Positions 1-12,014 of a stretch of 64,000 nucleotides of DNA are shown one piece after another. Below the pieces are notes generated by a model. That model was not told the DNA's origin and did no database searches. It saw nothing but the letters and a program-made list of their open reading frames with translations. Each line of letters starts with the position of its first letter. Positions within the stretch are counted from its first letter, which is position 1. The position numbers were made by a program, and so were the translations under genes. The DNA comes from Eleginops maclovinus (taxonomy: Eukaryota > Chordata > Actinopteri > Perciformes > Eleginopidae). Location of the stretch: positions 22,058,578 to 22,122,577 of the forward strand of contig NC_086367.1 in assembly GCF_036324505.1 (NCBI RefSeq), read 5' to 3'.

Positions 1-80
1 TGGTGTATTTCTGAGATTAAAGTCAGAATTCTGAAAAAGTAAAGTGAGAACTCCGACTTTAATCTCAGAATTAAAAAATA
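1..80. repeat. Palindromic repeat related to the gtcagaattctga family
   Basis: The stretch contains agattaaagtcagaattctg followed about 30 bases later by its near inverted complement (gactttaatctcagaatt). Similar text recurs at 6015-6190 and 63672-63740, so this is a dispersed family in this genome, probably a small inverted-repeat element or its remnant. The boundary is cut by the window start. Confidence 0.5.
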
Positions 81-453
81 AAACATCACTTTTTCCAAAT
101 CCCCCCAAAACAACCACATGGCCCTCATCCCCCTCCGTACCTCAGCAGCTTCACTCAGTATGTCATATCCTGGTTGTGATTTCTTCCCAAAACTGCGGTG
201 GATAAATATGAAAACTGAGACCAAATTTTGCACAAACAGATAGAAGATTCCAACTTGATGTTATCTGAAAATAAGTTAAGACCATTTTTCTTAAAATTCT
301 GAGTCTTCAAAGGAACTTGCTGCACACGTTTACACTCCGCTGCGTTTCTGTAGACGTTGGACTCTGTTGCTAATAACGTTCTCCAGCAGCGCGTGATGAT
401 CCGCAATGAACATCACAAGTCTGTTTGTTCTATATTGATGAGCACTTTTCAGA

Positions 454-473
454 ACACACACACACGCACGCGT

Positions 474-525
<52 letters not shown>
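454..525. repeat. (CA)n microsatellite
   Basis: CA dinucleotides with one short GC-containing interruption near the 5' end, about 72 bp in all. It lies in the akap6 intron. Confidence 0.95.
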
Positions 526-527
<2 letters not shown>

Positions 528-615
528 TAAATTCGAGTAGGGAATAGTCTCTCTCAGCGGTTTGCTGTGTTTCACTGTGTGATCAACAGGGGTTTGAAAA
601 TGACTCTGCAGAGCT

Positions 616-730
<115 letters not shown>

Positions 731-1593
731 GACTCTTGTTATTGTTGCTTTTTGAAAGCCTGATTGCTTCACTCTTTCAGTGTGTGTTGTGTCTAAAGGG
801 TGTTTTGTTGTTGGTGTGAGTTTCAGCTGAATTAGCAGCTGATGTGTTTGCTTCTGGAAAAAAAACACCAGTTACACTCCACAAAGCTTTGTTCATCAAC
901 AACAACAATCCAGCAGCATCGGCCGCGTTCACAACAATGAGCGGCATTAATAACAAAAAAGCTAAACCACCGTCACAAACGCAGGATTAGGAACGCAGTT
1001 TAATATAGATTTATGTAATAGAATGAGCTAGAAGTGCCACAAATAAAGGAAATCTATCATGGCTTTTCATATTGGTAAACTACAATGTATTGCATGCATG
1101 ATATCTTCTATAAAACCAGTTCAAAAACTCTTTATAGAAGACTGGAATATCCGTTAAACCACCGTGCAACCAAACAACAGCAGTTTCAAACAAATGAAAA
1201 ACACTTTAAAGAATATTTATCCTCATTTTTGTCACCATATATAGTAGAACAGCAACTTTTGAAAGAGAAGAGGCATAAAAACATGGGAAAGGAGCCCAAT
1301 AAATCCTCTCCACGAGAAAATGGAACCTAAACACAGTAATGTCAGCTCAGTAAACAATAAACAAAGTCTATAAATGTCGACAACTTTAGGAGTATGATGA
1401 CATCTTCAGGAGCAGCTCAAACCCTCCTGCAGTTTAGAAATGAGAACATGTCGTCCCTCTCATCGATGTGTCCGTCTCCGAAGGTGACTGATTAATGATT
1501 GTGTTGTTATTGATTGATGTGCTGCTTTGCATGATGGAGTATTGACACAACAATGAGTCCTCCTCACACTTTCTCTCCTCTCTCTCCCGTCAG

Positions 1594-1863
1594 AAAATCC
1601 TCTCGGAGCATTCAGGAGCCGTGTCCTCCTCCTCCTCCTCTTCCTCCCAGTCGTCCAACATGAACTCCCTGCAAGTCGGAGGTCGCGGCGCGGCGCAGGA
1701 CAACCCTCGCTCGGCGCTCTCCCCGCTCACCAACTCTCTCCTGGAGCAGCTGGAGGCTCGGATCAAGGAGCTGAAGGCGTGGCTGAGAGACACCGAGCTC
1801 CTCATCTTCAACTCCTGCCTCGGACGGGACAAAGACGCCTCGGAGCAGCTGCACAGCTTCAAG
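1594..1863 (+). CDS. akap6: A-kinase anchoring protein 6, exon: start of third spectrin-like repeat
   Basis: An internal exon of 90 whole codons. The acceptor is a pyrimidine tract ending cccgtcag at 1593 and the donor is aag|gtacgg after 1863, so both borders are phase 0. The peptide opens KILSEHSG, has an eight-serine run, then LLEQLEARIKELKAWLRDTE and LLIFNSCLGRDKDASEQLHSFK. This matches the vertebrate AKAP6 segment that begins the third spectrin-like repeat (about residue 1080 in human, from memory). In mammals that repeat binds nesprin-1alpha and places the scaffold on the nuclear envelope. The serine run just before it is encoded by TCC codons and may vary in length between species. Earlier akap6 exons must lie upstream of the window. 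Identification is by recognised sequence, without a database search. Confidence 0.93.
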
Positions 1864-3506
1864 GTACGGCTGATCCGGAGGTTGAGATGATAGACACTCC
1901 TCGTTTGTTGCTTTTGTATTTTAGGTACATAGATAGGTTGAGTGGAAACTTAGCAACCAGTGTGTTTCACAAAAGTACAACTTCGAACACGTGATGTGAG
2001 AGTTTTCACGTGGTTTTTCTGCAGTTTTGGATCCTTTTCAGTCCCTGTTTCCTCCACTTTCCTTACTTCAAGTTATACATCCTAAGCCTTAGCACTCTTT
2101 AGAAGCTGCGTGAGTTTGGTCGTAATTCATGTCGTAAAATTGTCCTTTACATATTATATTTAGTAGTGCTGATCAGTTTCATATTTAGTTATCTCCTGGT
2201 TGGTTATGATTGTCTTTTAGGGATAATATTTCGCATTTATTCTGCATTAGCAGTTTCATTTTAGAGCTAATAGTTTGCCAAGATTAGTTTTTTTCAGTCA
2301 ATGTGTCTAGCAATTGTCCCCTGCCAATGTTTGGTTAAATGTAGTCATTCCCCCCTCCAGCTAGTCGAAGATGGTCAAATGGCACTCAACAATGAATAGA
2401 ATCACGACTTGGGAAATGAGTTGCAAAATAAATCTGGGCAGCAATGGAGCAAACTATTACATACCTCATCATATTGAACTCCTCAAGTGCTCAACTTAAA
2501 CTCGACGCCTTCTTACTGTGTAATCACTTGAGGCTTTATGAGTTGAAGTAGTTTTTATAAACCAAATGTTAGTAGAACATGCTGTACTTTCAAACAGTTA
2601 TGAAGAAAACTAGTTAGACCATTAACAGGAATAACGATAACTTTTAGAGACAAATAACCTTAAAAAACCTAGTAAAACAAGGACGGTTTAAAGGTTTGAA
2701 ACATATTTTATTCAAAAATAAGGCTATTAAATACTTTATACACCATTCATACATGACAACTTCACTTTATTAAAACAAATAAAGTGAGAATATGAGGAGT
2801 TTAGGTGAATTGAGCCGGTGTTTATTCATGTACAGTGTCACAGTAACTTCTTCTCGCTAACTTTTGCTCTCAAATCTGTGGCAAAGCTTTATCCAATCAG
2901 CATTTAGCTTTAAACAAACATGTTGGCTTTGTGTGAATGTGTTTGAGTGTGTGTGTGTGTGTGGGGTTGCTAAGTATAGTAATACATCGTCTTAATGAGG
3001 CCAGATGAAGGCAGCTCTGTTATGAAGCGATGGATGTATAGAGGAAACAGCGGTTAGCCTTAAAAGCCGCGGGACGCTAACAGGATATTAATCAGACGAT
3101 CACACAGCGAACAGCTAGCTGCGCTGATTAGCCTAGCCCTGCAGTGTGACTGACAACCAGAAAACACACACACACACACACAGACACACACAGCCGTTTA
3201 ATTATACACACACATAAAGCAATGCAGACAGAAGTGCATTAACTTATGTATGTATAAGTTCCCACACACACTCACAAACACACACACTCAGAAGATTGAG
3301 TGACACATGCAGACAGACGCATAAATAACTTAATGCATGACAATATAAAGTTAGATTGAGAATGACACACATAGTACTATTTATAATTATGATTGTATTG
3401 ATAAAGAAAACATTCTTGTAAAGATGTTTTTTTAAATCTTTAAAATGTTTTTTACACAATCGTTAAATATCTGGTTGTAGAATGAGCAGTCCCTTCTTGT
3501 ACAGTG

Positions 3507-3509
<3 letters not shown>

Positions 3510-3592
<83 letters not shown>
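3510..3592. repeat. (GT)41 microsatellite
   Basis: Pure GT repeat of about 83 bp. In the akap6 transcript it would read as a UG tract. Confidence 0.96.
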
Positions 3593-3594
<2 letters not shown>

Positions 3595-3867
3595 CTTTTA
3601 TTCTTTTAAGTGATTGTGAGGACTAGATTAACATCCTTATTGAACAAAATACCTTTTTTGCGTCATTTTTAAAGGATTTATGTGGAGGATGTGAGATCCT
3701 CAGTTAGAAAGCAACATAGTCTGCCCGACAACAGGGAAATTCACATGGTTACAGCAAGGGACTGTTCAGATTAAAAGGCAAATACACTCATTGGGCTGTG
3801 ATATTAAATATAGAGGCAAACACGTGTTGATTACATCCAATTAGCTCACATCCATGGTAAAAAAACA

Positions 3868-4300
3868 TTCATTACATTTCATTTAGCTGACGCTTTTATC
3901 CAACGCGAATTACAATAAGTGCAAAAAACATACAGAATCAAACTCCCAACGAGAACGAAAGTGCTGATATATTCACTTCAAGCAAGTCCTACCATTGTAA
4001 GAGCTGGTGGATTAGTGTTTTGCAATAATTTATTGCCAAGATGTAATGGAAACAGATGAGTTTTTCAGTTTGCAACGGAAGATCTGCAGAGTTTCTGCTG
4101 TCCTAATGTCAATGGGGAGCTCAGTCCACCAATCAGGAGCCAGGATAGCAAACAGGCTTGTCTTTGAGGATGGAGTAGCAAGCTGATTGGCTGACACCGA
4201 GCGAAGTGCATGTGATAATTTGTATGGTTTAACCAAGGCCTGGATGTAGGAAGCGGCTGATCCCTCACATTTCCAACTGGGCTGATCACTGTCAAAGGAA
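3868..4300 (-). repeat. Teleost interspersed repeat with degraded minus-strand frame
   Basis: The left part carries the motif catttagctgacgcttttat followed by a tccaa-gcg segment, which I recognise as a very common dispersed sequence in fish genomes. The right part has an open minus-strand frame (4030-4305) whose peptide includes APDWWTELPIDIRTAETLQI. That resembles the C-terminal text found in fish retroelement-derived frames (W-x-x-LP-x-x-IR). It is probably a truncated retroelement rather than a host gene. The family name cannot be settled without a repeat library. Confidence 0.5.
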
Positions 4301-4576
4301 GTCATCTTGTGCTTGAATATAAGATTTTATCAGTTTTTTGAACTAAAAAAAATCAAATTGAAATTGATATAATATAAATATGTCAGTCATAAATTAAATG
4401 TCTCGCTCCCTTTCATGTCTTAAGATATTGAGACACCTTTAGTGACCAAAACCACAAACATTTATCCATAAAATGAACCATGATGTCACCAAACATCACA
4501 GCAATTAGACTGAGAAAAAGTTACGAGACAAGGCGTAATTTGGTCTGTATTGATAGAAGCAAAACACACACGCATC

Positions 4577-4613
<37 letters not shown>

Positions 4614-5005
4614 TCTCTCGCAGGCTGCCTAAATGATGAAACTGTAGAGAAACCAGACTTTATCCCGAAGAAAGTGAGCCGAGTCGCTCTCACTTTTGAT
4701 CCTTGTCGCAGCTCTCAGTGGGAAGCCATTGATTTCTGGCAGAAAGAGGCCCTGAGCTTCTGGAGAAATGAAGATTGGAAATATTGATAGCAGTCATTTG
4801 TATGGGGAGAGAGAGAGAGAAAGAGAGGGAGGGAGAGGCTAAATGGAGAGGGAGGGGGGTTCCATTTTAAGAGAAGTCTGCTCCATCTTAGCGATCATTC
4901 GTCTGTTTTTTGGCGTTTGAACTCGTAAATGGGTTCGATTTCTGCGCCGCGGCTTATTACTGTACGGCAGTATGGAAAAGCAGCGGGGGTCGGCGAAGGT
5001 CGCAT

Positions 5006-5038
<33 letters not shown>

Positions 5039-5235
5039 TGCCTACATATAGACAGTGTGATAGAATTGACAGCGCTGGAAAAACCTCAGATGTATGAACG
5101 TACATCATGATCAAACCATTTTGTGTTTCGGTGACCTAATATTTGACACTTCGAACAACATGGATCTTTCTTGACAGACACTGTGGCATGTGATCTTCGC
5201 TAAACTGGTCTGATGTCTTATTAAAAGCTACTTAA

Positions 5236-5312
5236 AGGGGCGCTAGCCAATAGAAGCGCAAGTGTTACATAGTGATGTCACTACGTTCCGGAAGTAAACA
5301 TATAATCCACTG
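5236..5312 (-). mobile_element. MITE-A copy 1 (short internal fragment)
   Basis: Contains gctagccaatagaagcg, agtgatgtcact and ttccggaagtaaac in the order seen in the other minus-oriented MITE-A copies. Both ends are missing. Confidence 0.75.
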
Positions 5313-5382
5313 TAGTACCCCTGGTCATCATTGAAGTACAGGGAGGATTGTATTGGTGTATTAGTATTAATTCTAACTGGCT

Positions 5383-5393
5383 TCCTCCTCCTC

Positions 5394-5428
<35 letters not shown>

Positions 5429-5438
5429 CCCCCCCCCC
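5383..5438. repeat. (TCC)n followed by C22 homopyrimidine tract
   Basis: A strand-pure pyrimidine run: about eleven TCC units and then 22 cytosines. Such mirror-symmetric homopyrimidine DNA can form triplexes, and the minus strand can form G-quadruplexes. The proline or arginine frames across it are artefacts. Confidence 0.95.
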
Positions 5439-5592
5439 ATCCCTCTGTAACCTGGCTGTTAATTGAATTAGCGCTCCTTTTTAAGATACGGCGTGAGCCA
5501 GACGTTCCTCCAGCCGGCCCGGGCCTCCGATGACTCTATTGTCGTGGAGACGCCCTGGGGGCCGGACGCACCGAGAATTAATAGACTCAGCC

Positions 5593-5595
<3 letters not shown>

Positions 5596-5646
<51 letters not shown>
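5596..5646. repeat. (CA)25 microsatellite
   Basis: Pure CA repeat of 51 bp in the akap6 intron. Confidence 0.96.
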
Positions 5647-5648
<2 letters not shown>

Positions 5649-6014
5649 ACGTTAACACACATTAACACATTCATACACACTCACAGTGAAGCAGGTACTC
5701 AGCTGCTCTGGAGACTGAAGACGGCTCTGAGGGTTAAATATTTCCTGAAACTTTTCAGGTTTTCTAATAATATTCATTTTATATTGACTTTATTTATTGT
5801 CACTGCAGAACGCTGACTACCCCCCAATTTGTTCTTTTATTTTATATTATATCATCTTTATACTTTATCCAGCTTTTTTTATTGCTTTGTGGAAATATTT
5901 ATTGAATTATTTAGTATGGAATTATTTTCTTTAGATTAGATTTTGTACGTAAAATCTTATTTAAAATAAAGAAAGACCATTTATTTTCTGCCTAGTTTGT
6001 CTATTAAAAGAGAA

Positions 6015-6190
6015 ACTTACAGAAAAAGTCAGAAATCTGAGAATTAAGTCAGAATTTCTGGGTAAAAAAATTTAATTTTGAGGAAACAATTTCGAATTCC
6101 AAATTGTTTTTGAATTATTAGCGAAAAATGTTGGATTTTTTCTAATAAATCTAACATTCATTTCTGACTTTAAATAAAAAACAATGATAT
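6015..6190. repeat. Palindromic gtcagaattctga-type repeat
   Basis: Repeated aagtcagaaatctgagaatt-like words on both strands. Same family as 1-80 and 63672-63740, and AT-rich. Confidence 0.45.
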
Positions 6191-7227
6191 TTTTGTCAGA
6201 TCTCTAACAAAATCTTCACATGACCCAATAATAATAATAATAGATGTTGCTTTTAATGTCACAGACACCACATATTGTGTACCTTCATACATGTTTCTGT
6301 TTTAAGTTTTGTGGTCCAAAATATACTTTCTGTTAAAAAAATAAATCTGCAAAGTGGAAATAAGTAAAAACCAGTCAGCAGTCCCGTTGTGATTTAAAAA
6401 CAAAATGTTAAAATAATATTTTGTCCTTTGTGACCTTCCGTAGCAAAAAGAGCCAGGGCGTTATATTTTCCTTTCTTGCAAATGGAAATGGATCAGTCTT
6501 CATGTTCAAAGTCTCTGTTCTTCCGGTCAGAGGGACACACTCTGTCAGGAGGCGACCTCTGGCTCTCCACACACACACTCACACTCTCTCTCACACACAC
6601 ACACACACACGCAGAGATGCTAGCATAGATAGTGGATATCAGTGTGAGCGTTTAGGTCTTTCCTCTGAAGTAAAGCTCAGCACTCTGCCCTCCTCTGTCT
6701 CTCTTCCTGCTGTATCTATCTGCAGATTCTCCAGTTTCCCGCTCTTTATCCGCGCTCTTTTTTCCAGCTCTTTTTTCCCGCTCTTTATCCCCGCTCTTGT
6801 TGTGTTTCGGTTTTCTTGTTATCTGTCCGGCTGCTCCCTCCCTTCCCTGCTGCTGAGAGTCGATGAACCTGCACCCCCCCTGCTGTGTCAAACCCGTGCC
6901 CCCCCCCTCCACACAGACCCCTCCAGTCCTGCTCTTTGCCCTCCAGCCCCCCTTCATCATCTGTATCACATGCCCTCCCTCCATCACTCGTTTCTATTTT
7001 AAGCTCTACCGTCCTCCTGCCGTTCGGTAGATTTGAATCTGGCCTTCCTCGGACCATTCATGACTCCTCACCTGACTCCTGCTGCTAGTGCAGCCCCCTC
7101 TCAGCAGCCCCTCCCAACATAAAACATAAATCTGGGTTCCTTTGATTCTCAGCAGTGAACGTAAATCAAATAACCTCATAGATTTAAGTATTATTATATC
7201 AATAACTTCTGCTCCTTTAGAGGTAAC

Positions 7228-7390
7228 CGATTATGTTTTGGGGGGTTTTCACTCGCTCTTCTACTGGCTAGTGCTCCAACACATTGTACGTGATAGGCTA
7301 AGAGGCGGGGCCTCGGTAAGTGGTTGATCAATCAGAGCAGACTGGGCTCTGGTTTCAGACAGAGGGTGAAAAGAGGTGTTGCAGATTAAA
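7228..7390 (+). mobile_element. MITE-A copy 2 (fragment)
   Basis: Starts in the ggggttttc motif and runs through ttctactggctagtgctcc, gataggctaagaggcggggc, ccaatcagagcagactgggc and the gacagagggtgaaaagaggt block. The left third and the right end are deleted. Confidence 0.8.
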
Positions 7391-7616
7391 CAGGCACAAA
7401 GAGAACATGAAATGATAACTACACACGAGGATGGGTTACCAGGTGACAGACTAGGCAACTGCCCAGGACTCCAGACCCTCAGGGGTCTCAGCAGTCCATT
7501 GTTGCCCCGGGCCCCTCAAGTGTTTTAATCAAGTCCCAACATTTCATGGCAGTCGCTTGTAGGTTTGTTACCGGGATGAAACACTGGCAGTGAACCTGTA
7601 GAGGTCTGCCAGGACA

Positions 7617-7738
<122 letters not shown>

Positions 7739-8384
7739 CATGTAAATCACTAAGACCGCTTTCAGTGTGTTGTTGGACTTTGTATTGTGCATATGGAAAG
7801 CATTGTTATCTCTGCCCTCTCACCCAAATTGTCAGTGATGCCAGGAGCTGCACAGCTTGTTAAATATCTCCAAACGTTGGAGTTGTTTAGGTTTCCAATC
7901 TTCAAAAGTTACGTCACATGATGTCAGGAACACAATTACCACATTGCATTATTTTTTTATAATAAACAGCAAACGAAAACAGCGCATGTAACACCTTAAG
8001 TTGTCCAAATGTCACTGATCCGTCTGCTTCCCCTCACTCTCAGCTGTCTCTCAAAGAGGAGCTGATTCCTCTCTGAATAGATTTGTGTCGCCGGTCGCTC
8101 AGCAACGTTTATGATTTTGTTCGTGTGAAACGTATCCGACGGATGCCACTGTTGCGATTTGTTTGCCTGCCAATCTGAATGAAGCGTGACTTCTGCTAAC
8201 AGTGCGATCAGTTCTCTACGCACTATAGTCCACAAACTACACCCACACCCCACACCCTCAGCATATCATCCCCCCCCCAGCTTCTCTCAGGCAGCTAATA
8301 GAAGGCGACAGCGAGCCTCTGATATCGATACCTGCTGCATGATGAGGAGTAAAGATCTGCCGACTCCCTGCCAAGAACACAGGC

Positions 8385-8416
<32 letters not shown>

Positions 8417-9036
8417 AGAGAGAGAGAGAGAGAGTGTGTGTGTCTTTGATTATACCCCTGTGTGAGTGTCTTGGTTGTAGTTCTGTTTGTGTTCCTCAGT
8501 GATGTGTGTGTGTGTGTGTGTGTGCGTGGCCCATTGGTTGTTTTGAAGAGGTGTTTTCTCGTTAAGAGATACTCGTTAGGGGTTGAAGGGGAGCAAAACA
8601 GGTGAGACGTTGCCGCGGTAACAGCACCAAACAAACAAGCTTTGAGACTTTCATCTTCATCTGCTCGGGATGAGAAGAAAACACTCGTCCTCTTTCATCT
8701 GCCTAACGGAGTTGAGACAGGGAGAGAGAAAGAATCAGAAACCCTGAATAAAGACAGAAGGACCCGAACAAGAGAGAGACAAAGAGAGAAAGGGTCAGGA
8801 GAGAAAACAGGAGAGGAAGTGGCAGTGGAAAATAAATCCAGAGTGAAACAACCGAAAGAGATCTAGAGAATGATGCAGATAGAGAAGAAGCTTGTAAGAA
8901 ATGAGGCGACATGAGAGAGGAAAGAGGGAGGAACACAGATGAAGAAATCAACAAAAAAGTCTGGGATTTTGATCTTTTTATCCAAAAATTCAAAAGAAAA
9001 GTTCAATCGAACTTCAATCAGTTTCCCTCAATTATT

Positions 9037-9497
9037 AAAGAGTCTCTATCATGCTTTCTGGGGTTTTCCCTTTCCTGTAGTGTGTTTTATAGGTTTTAGT
9101 GCATGTAAATGGTCTACAAAGGCCAAAATCCATGTGTTTCCTCCAGAGGGAGTTTCTCTCTGAACCGCCTCTGACTCCTTTGTTTGCTTCCAGAACATGA
9201 TGGCATCACTAAGTACCACTCACGCTTCTGTTGGCTAGAGCTCCAACACATTGTACATGATAGGCTGAGGGGCGGGACATCTCTAAGGGGTTGACCAATC
9301 ACAACAGACAAGCCAGCTAACCAATCAGAGCAGACTCTGGCTCTGGTTTCAGACGGAGGGTGAAAAGAGGTGCTGCAGCACAGGCAGTATGAGAAGAATA
9401 AAGAGCTTTCTGAACATTAAAGCATGGAGACATGTCCCAGGAGAGACACTAAATACTAATATGAATGTGAAAAAGAGCAGAGTATGTCTTCTTTAAG
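9037..9497 (+). mobile_element. MITE-A copy 3 (near full length, reference copy)
   Basis: The most complete plus-oriented copy, about 460 bp. The left end aaagagtctctatcatgc and the right end gcagagtatgtcttcttt are imperfect inverted repeats of each other. Inside, in order: ttttataggttttagtgcat, a purine/pyrimidine middle, cttctgttggctagagctcc, a GC box (ggggcgggaca), two CCAAT boxes (gaccaatcac and aaccaatcag), gctctggtttcagacggagg, ggtgctgcagcacaggcagt, aataaagagctttctgaaca and catggagacatgtcccagga. No open frame of useful length is present, so it is non-autonomous. No clear target-site duplication could be called by eye. A hAT or other DNA-transposon origin is plausible but not shown. Confidence 0.8.
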
Positions 9498-10128
9498 AAT
9501 TTAGTCATCACATTTGGATTTGTTTCACCCCTCACCAACACTAAACTGTGTTTCCTTGGTTGCAAATTAGCTTAATTGTGAACAAACAGGCCATAAAATG
9601 TGTTACTGTGTGCTGACGTTTGACTGACTCAGAGCCTAGTGTTTACGTCAGCCGTCGTGATGCACGAGATAGAAAGCTCCACACGACTCTGGAGACACGA
9701 GTGAGGAGAAAGAGGATAAAATCACCTTCATCTGCTCAAACAGCAGGAGAAGACAGAGGGACAAAACAAGAGAGGGAGACAAGGTGAAGGATGGAGCTGG
9801 AGAAGATAATAGTGAGGGAGGAGAGGAAACTGATGGAGAGAGGAGGAAGAAAACAAAGGAGCGCTGGGGGAACATTGTGTAAAGTGAGATGCAGAGAGAA
9901 AGGAGGAGAGAGAAAGAGTTGAAAAGACGAATATACATAGAAATGCAGACAGACAGAAGGAGATTGGATTTTATTGATGGCAGCGTTTTAACTCGGCGCG
10001 GCGTTGTTCGCTCGGCTGCATTAGTGAGAACAGTAAATGCTTTCACTCACAAAGACTTCATATATCCTCCATTTGTTTACTGCTGCTGAATATTTTAAGA
10101 GTAAAGCTTTCATCCCTGAGACGTCGCC

Positions 10129-10130
<2 letters not shown>

Positions 10131-10188
<58 letters not shown>
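10131..10188. repeat. (GT)29 microsatellite
   Basis: Pure GT repeat of 58 bp in the akap6 intron. Confidence 0.96.
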
Positions 10189-11656
10189 AGCGGGTATGAA
10201 GGACTTCAGCTAATAACTTCCAATTATCAATAAGACCCGATGATGTCAGCAGTCATCCATTTTCACTTTCACATAAAATCCACCAAGTCTTTTGTTTCCT
10301 TCACTTAAAACTGAACTTTAAATCAGAGTTACTGCCTGTTTTTTTTTACTTAAATTGCATCACTTTCAATGTCTTCTTTCAGCTCTTTAACTCCCATTTC
10401 AATTTGAATTGAACTACACTTCCCATCATGCTTTGGACCGGTACAAATACATCTATTCAATAACTAAGGTACTTACTTAAAGGGGACATCTTGTGATCAA
10501 TTTCAGTTTTCTCCTCATGTTTAGGGATTATTTTTATGCTTTAATAATTAAAAACACTTTTAGTTTCGGTCTGGTTTTGGTTGTATTCACTCCTTCTTTT
10601 AGGCGCCTGTCTCTTTAACAGCCCCTCCAAAAAAAAAACAATCTGCAAGAAAGAATGCAAATCTATATCCCTAGCTGTGGCTGGAATTACTCAAATGGGG
10701 GATGCGGCATATTTTATATTAATTAAAATGCAAATATACATTAATGCAAGAGTAATATCATTCCAAAACATCCTCTGTAGAAGTAAAACACAGACAGGGA
10801 ACATATTCACGCACAATGAATACTTTTGTTGATAAAAGATTCCTAAATACTTTCACTTCAGTGCAGTTTTGAATGCAGGACTTTGACTTTTATTATCATA
10901 TCTGAATGCTTGTCCACCAATGACATGAAATGTTATGTTAGCAGGAACTGTATTCGAGCGTCAAGTTTATTTCTGACCCTGGAAATAGTAGTTTGAAAAG
11001 AACAAATCCTTTGAAAGTCCACCTTTTAACTTAGTGGACATTGTTGCTGGTTTGACTGGGTTGTGATGATGAGAATGAGGGTGTTTTCTGACTCAAAATG
11101 CAGGTCCGTATTTGCTCCGCCACCATTTCTTGCAAAAATCATCCCCCTTTCTTCACATTATTTATCTTCTTACCACTTTTCTGTTATATGAGCACTACAA
11201 AAGAACTGTGTGACCTCTGACCTCCTCATGAGTCACTCTAAAGAAGTCCCAAAAGATAAATGTGTTACTCTGGAGTCGAGCGTTCACTTTGCCAGAGTAC
11301 TAAATTGATATGTTAATGCATCCAGGTTGCCAGTTTTTTCGCCATAAATGTCACAAACACGGCGGTGTGAAGTGAGTGGGAGAGCTACCTCTTACTTTAT
11401 TGTCTGCTTCCATTTGCAGTGGATTGCTCTAAAAGCCCTTAACGAATGGCGCTGACTTTCAGACCCCCATTTATATGTGATGTTAAAAGAACACAGAGCG
11501 CGGAGACAGATGGATTCTGGGTCAGCGGAGGCAGGGCATCAAGTTTAAAATGCATAATGCTGAGTGACCCGTTCCAAGAAGTCTTATGAAATGATACAAA
11601 GCATCGTCATCAACGAAAAGTCAGATAATTTAAATCACAGAAACGGTTACTGAGAT

Positions 11657-12014
11657 GTTCAGGTTCATATTAGTATGCAGTGTCTCTACTGGGACATGTC
11701 TCCATGCTTTAATGGAGCCTCTGTCTGAAACCAGAGCCCAGTCTGCTCTGATTGGTTAGCTGGCCAGCTCTGTTGTGATTGGTCAACCGCTAGAGATGTC
11801 CCGCCCCTTAGCCTATCACGTACAATGTGTTGGAGCGCTAGCCAGTAGAAGTGTGAGTGTTACACTGTATATGATGTCACTATGTTCCTGAACTTTGGGA
11901 ATTGCAGACGATTTACAGGCACTAAAAAGGTAGAAGGTTTTTATGAATGCCAAAAGAAGCGTTTGTTTTACATGGTGATGTCACTATGTTACAGAAGCAA
12001 ACAAAGGATTTTAC
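11657..12014 (-). mobile_element. MITE-A copy 4
   Basis: Minus-oriented copy starting aggttcatat, then gggacatgtctccatgcttt, the CCAAT boxes read as gattggttagctgg and gattggtcaacc, the GC box as gtcccgcccctt, and gatgtcactatgttcc. The gatgtcactatgttac block occurs a second time near 11978, so the right side has an internal duplication. Confidence 0.8.

Noticed and set aside
6421..7002. 193-codon plus-strand open frame
   Set aside because: Low-complexity pyrimidine-rich translation (Ser, Leu, Pro, His-Thr repeat) with no recognisable domain and no splice context.
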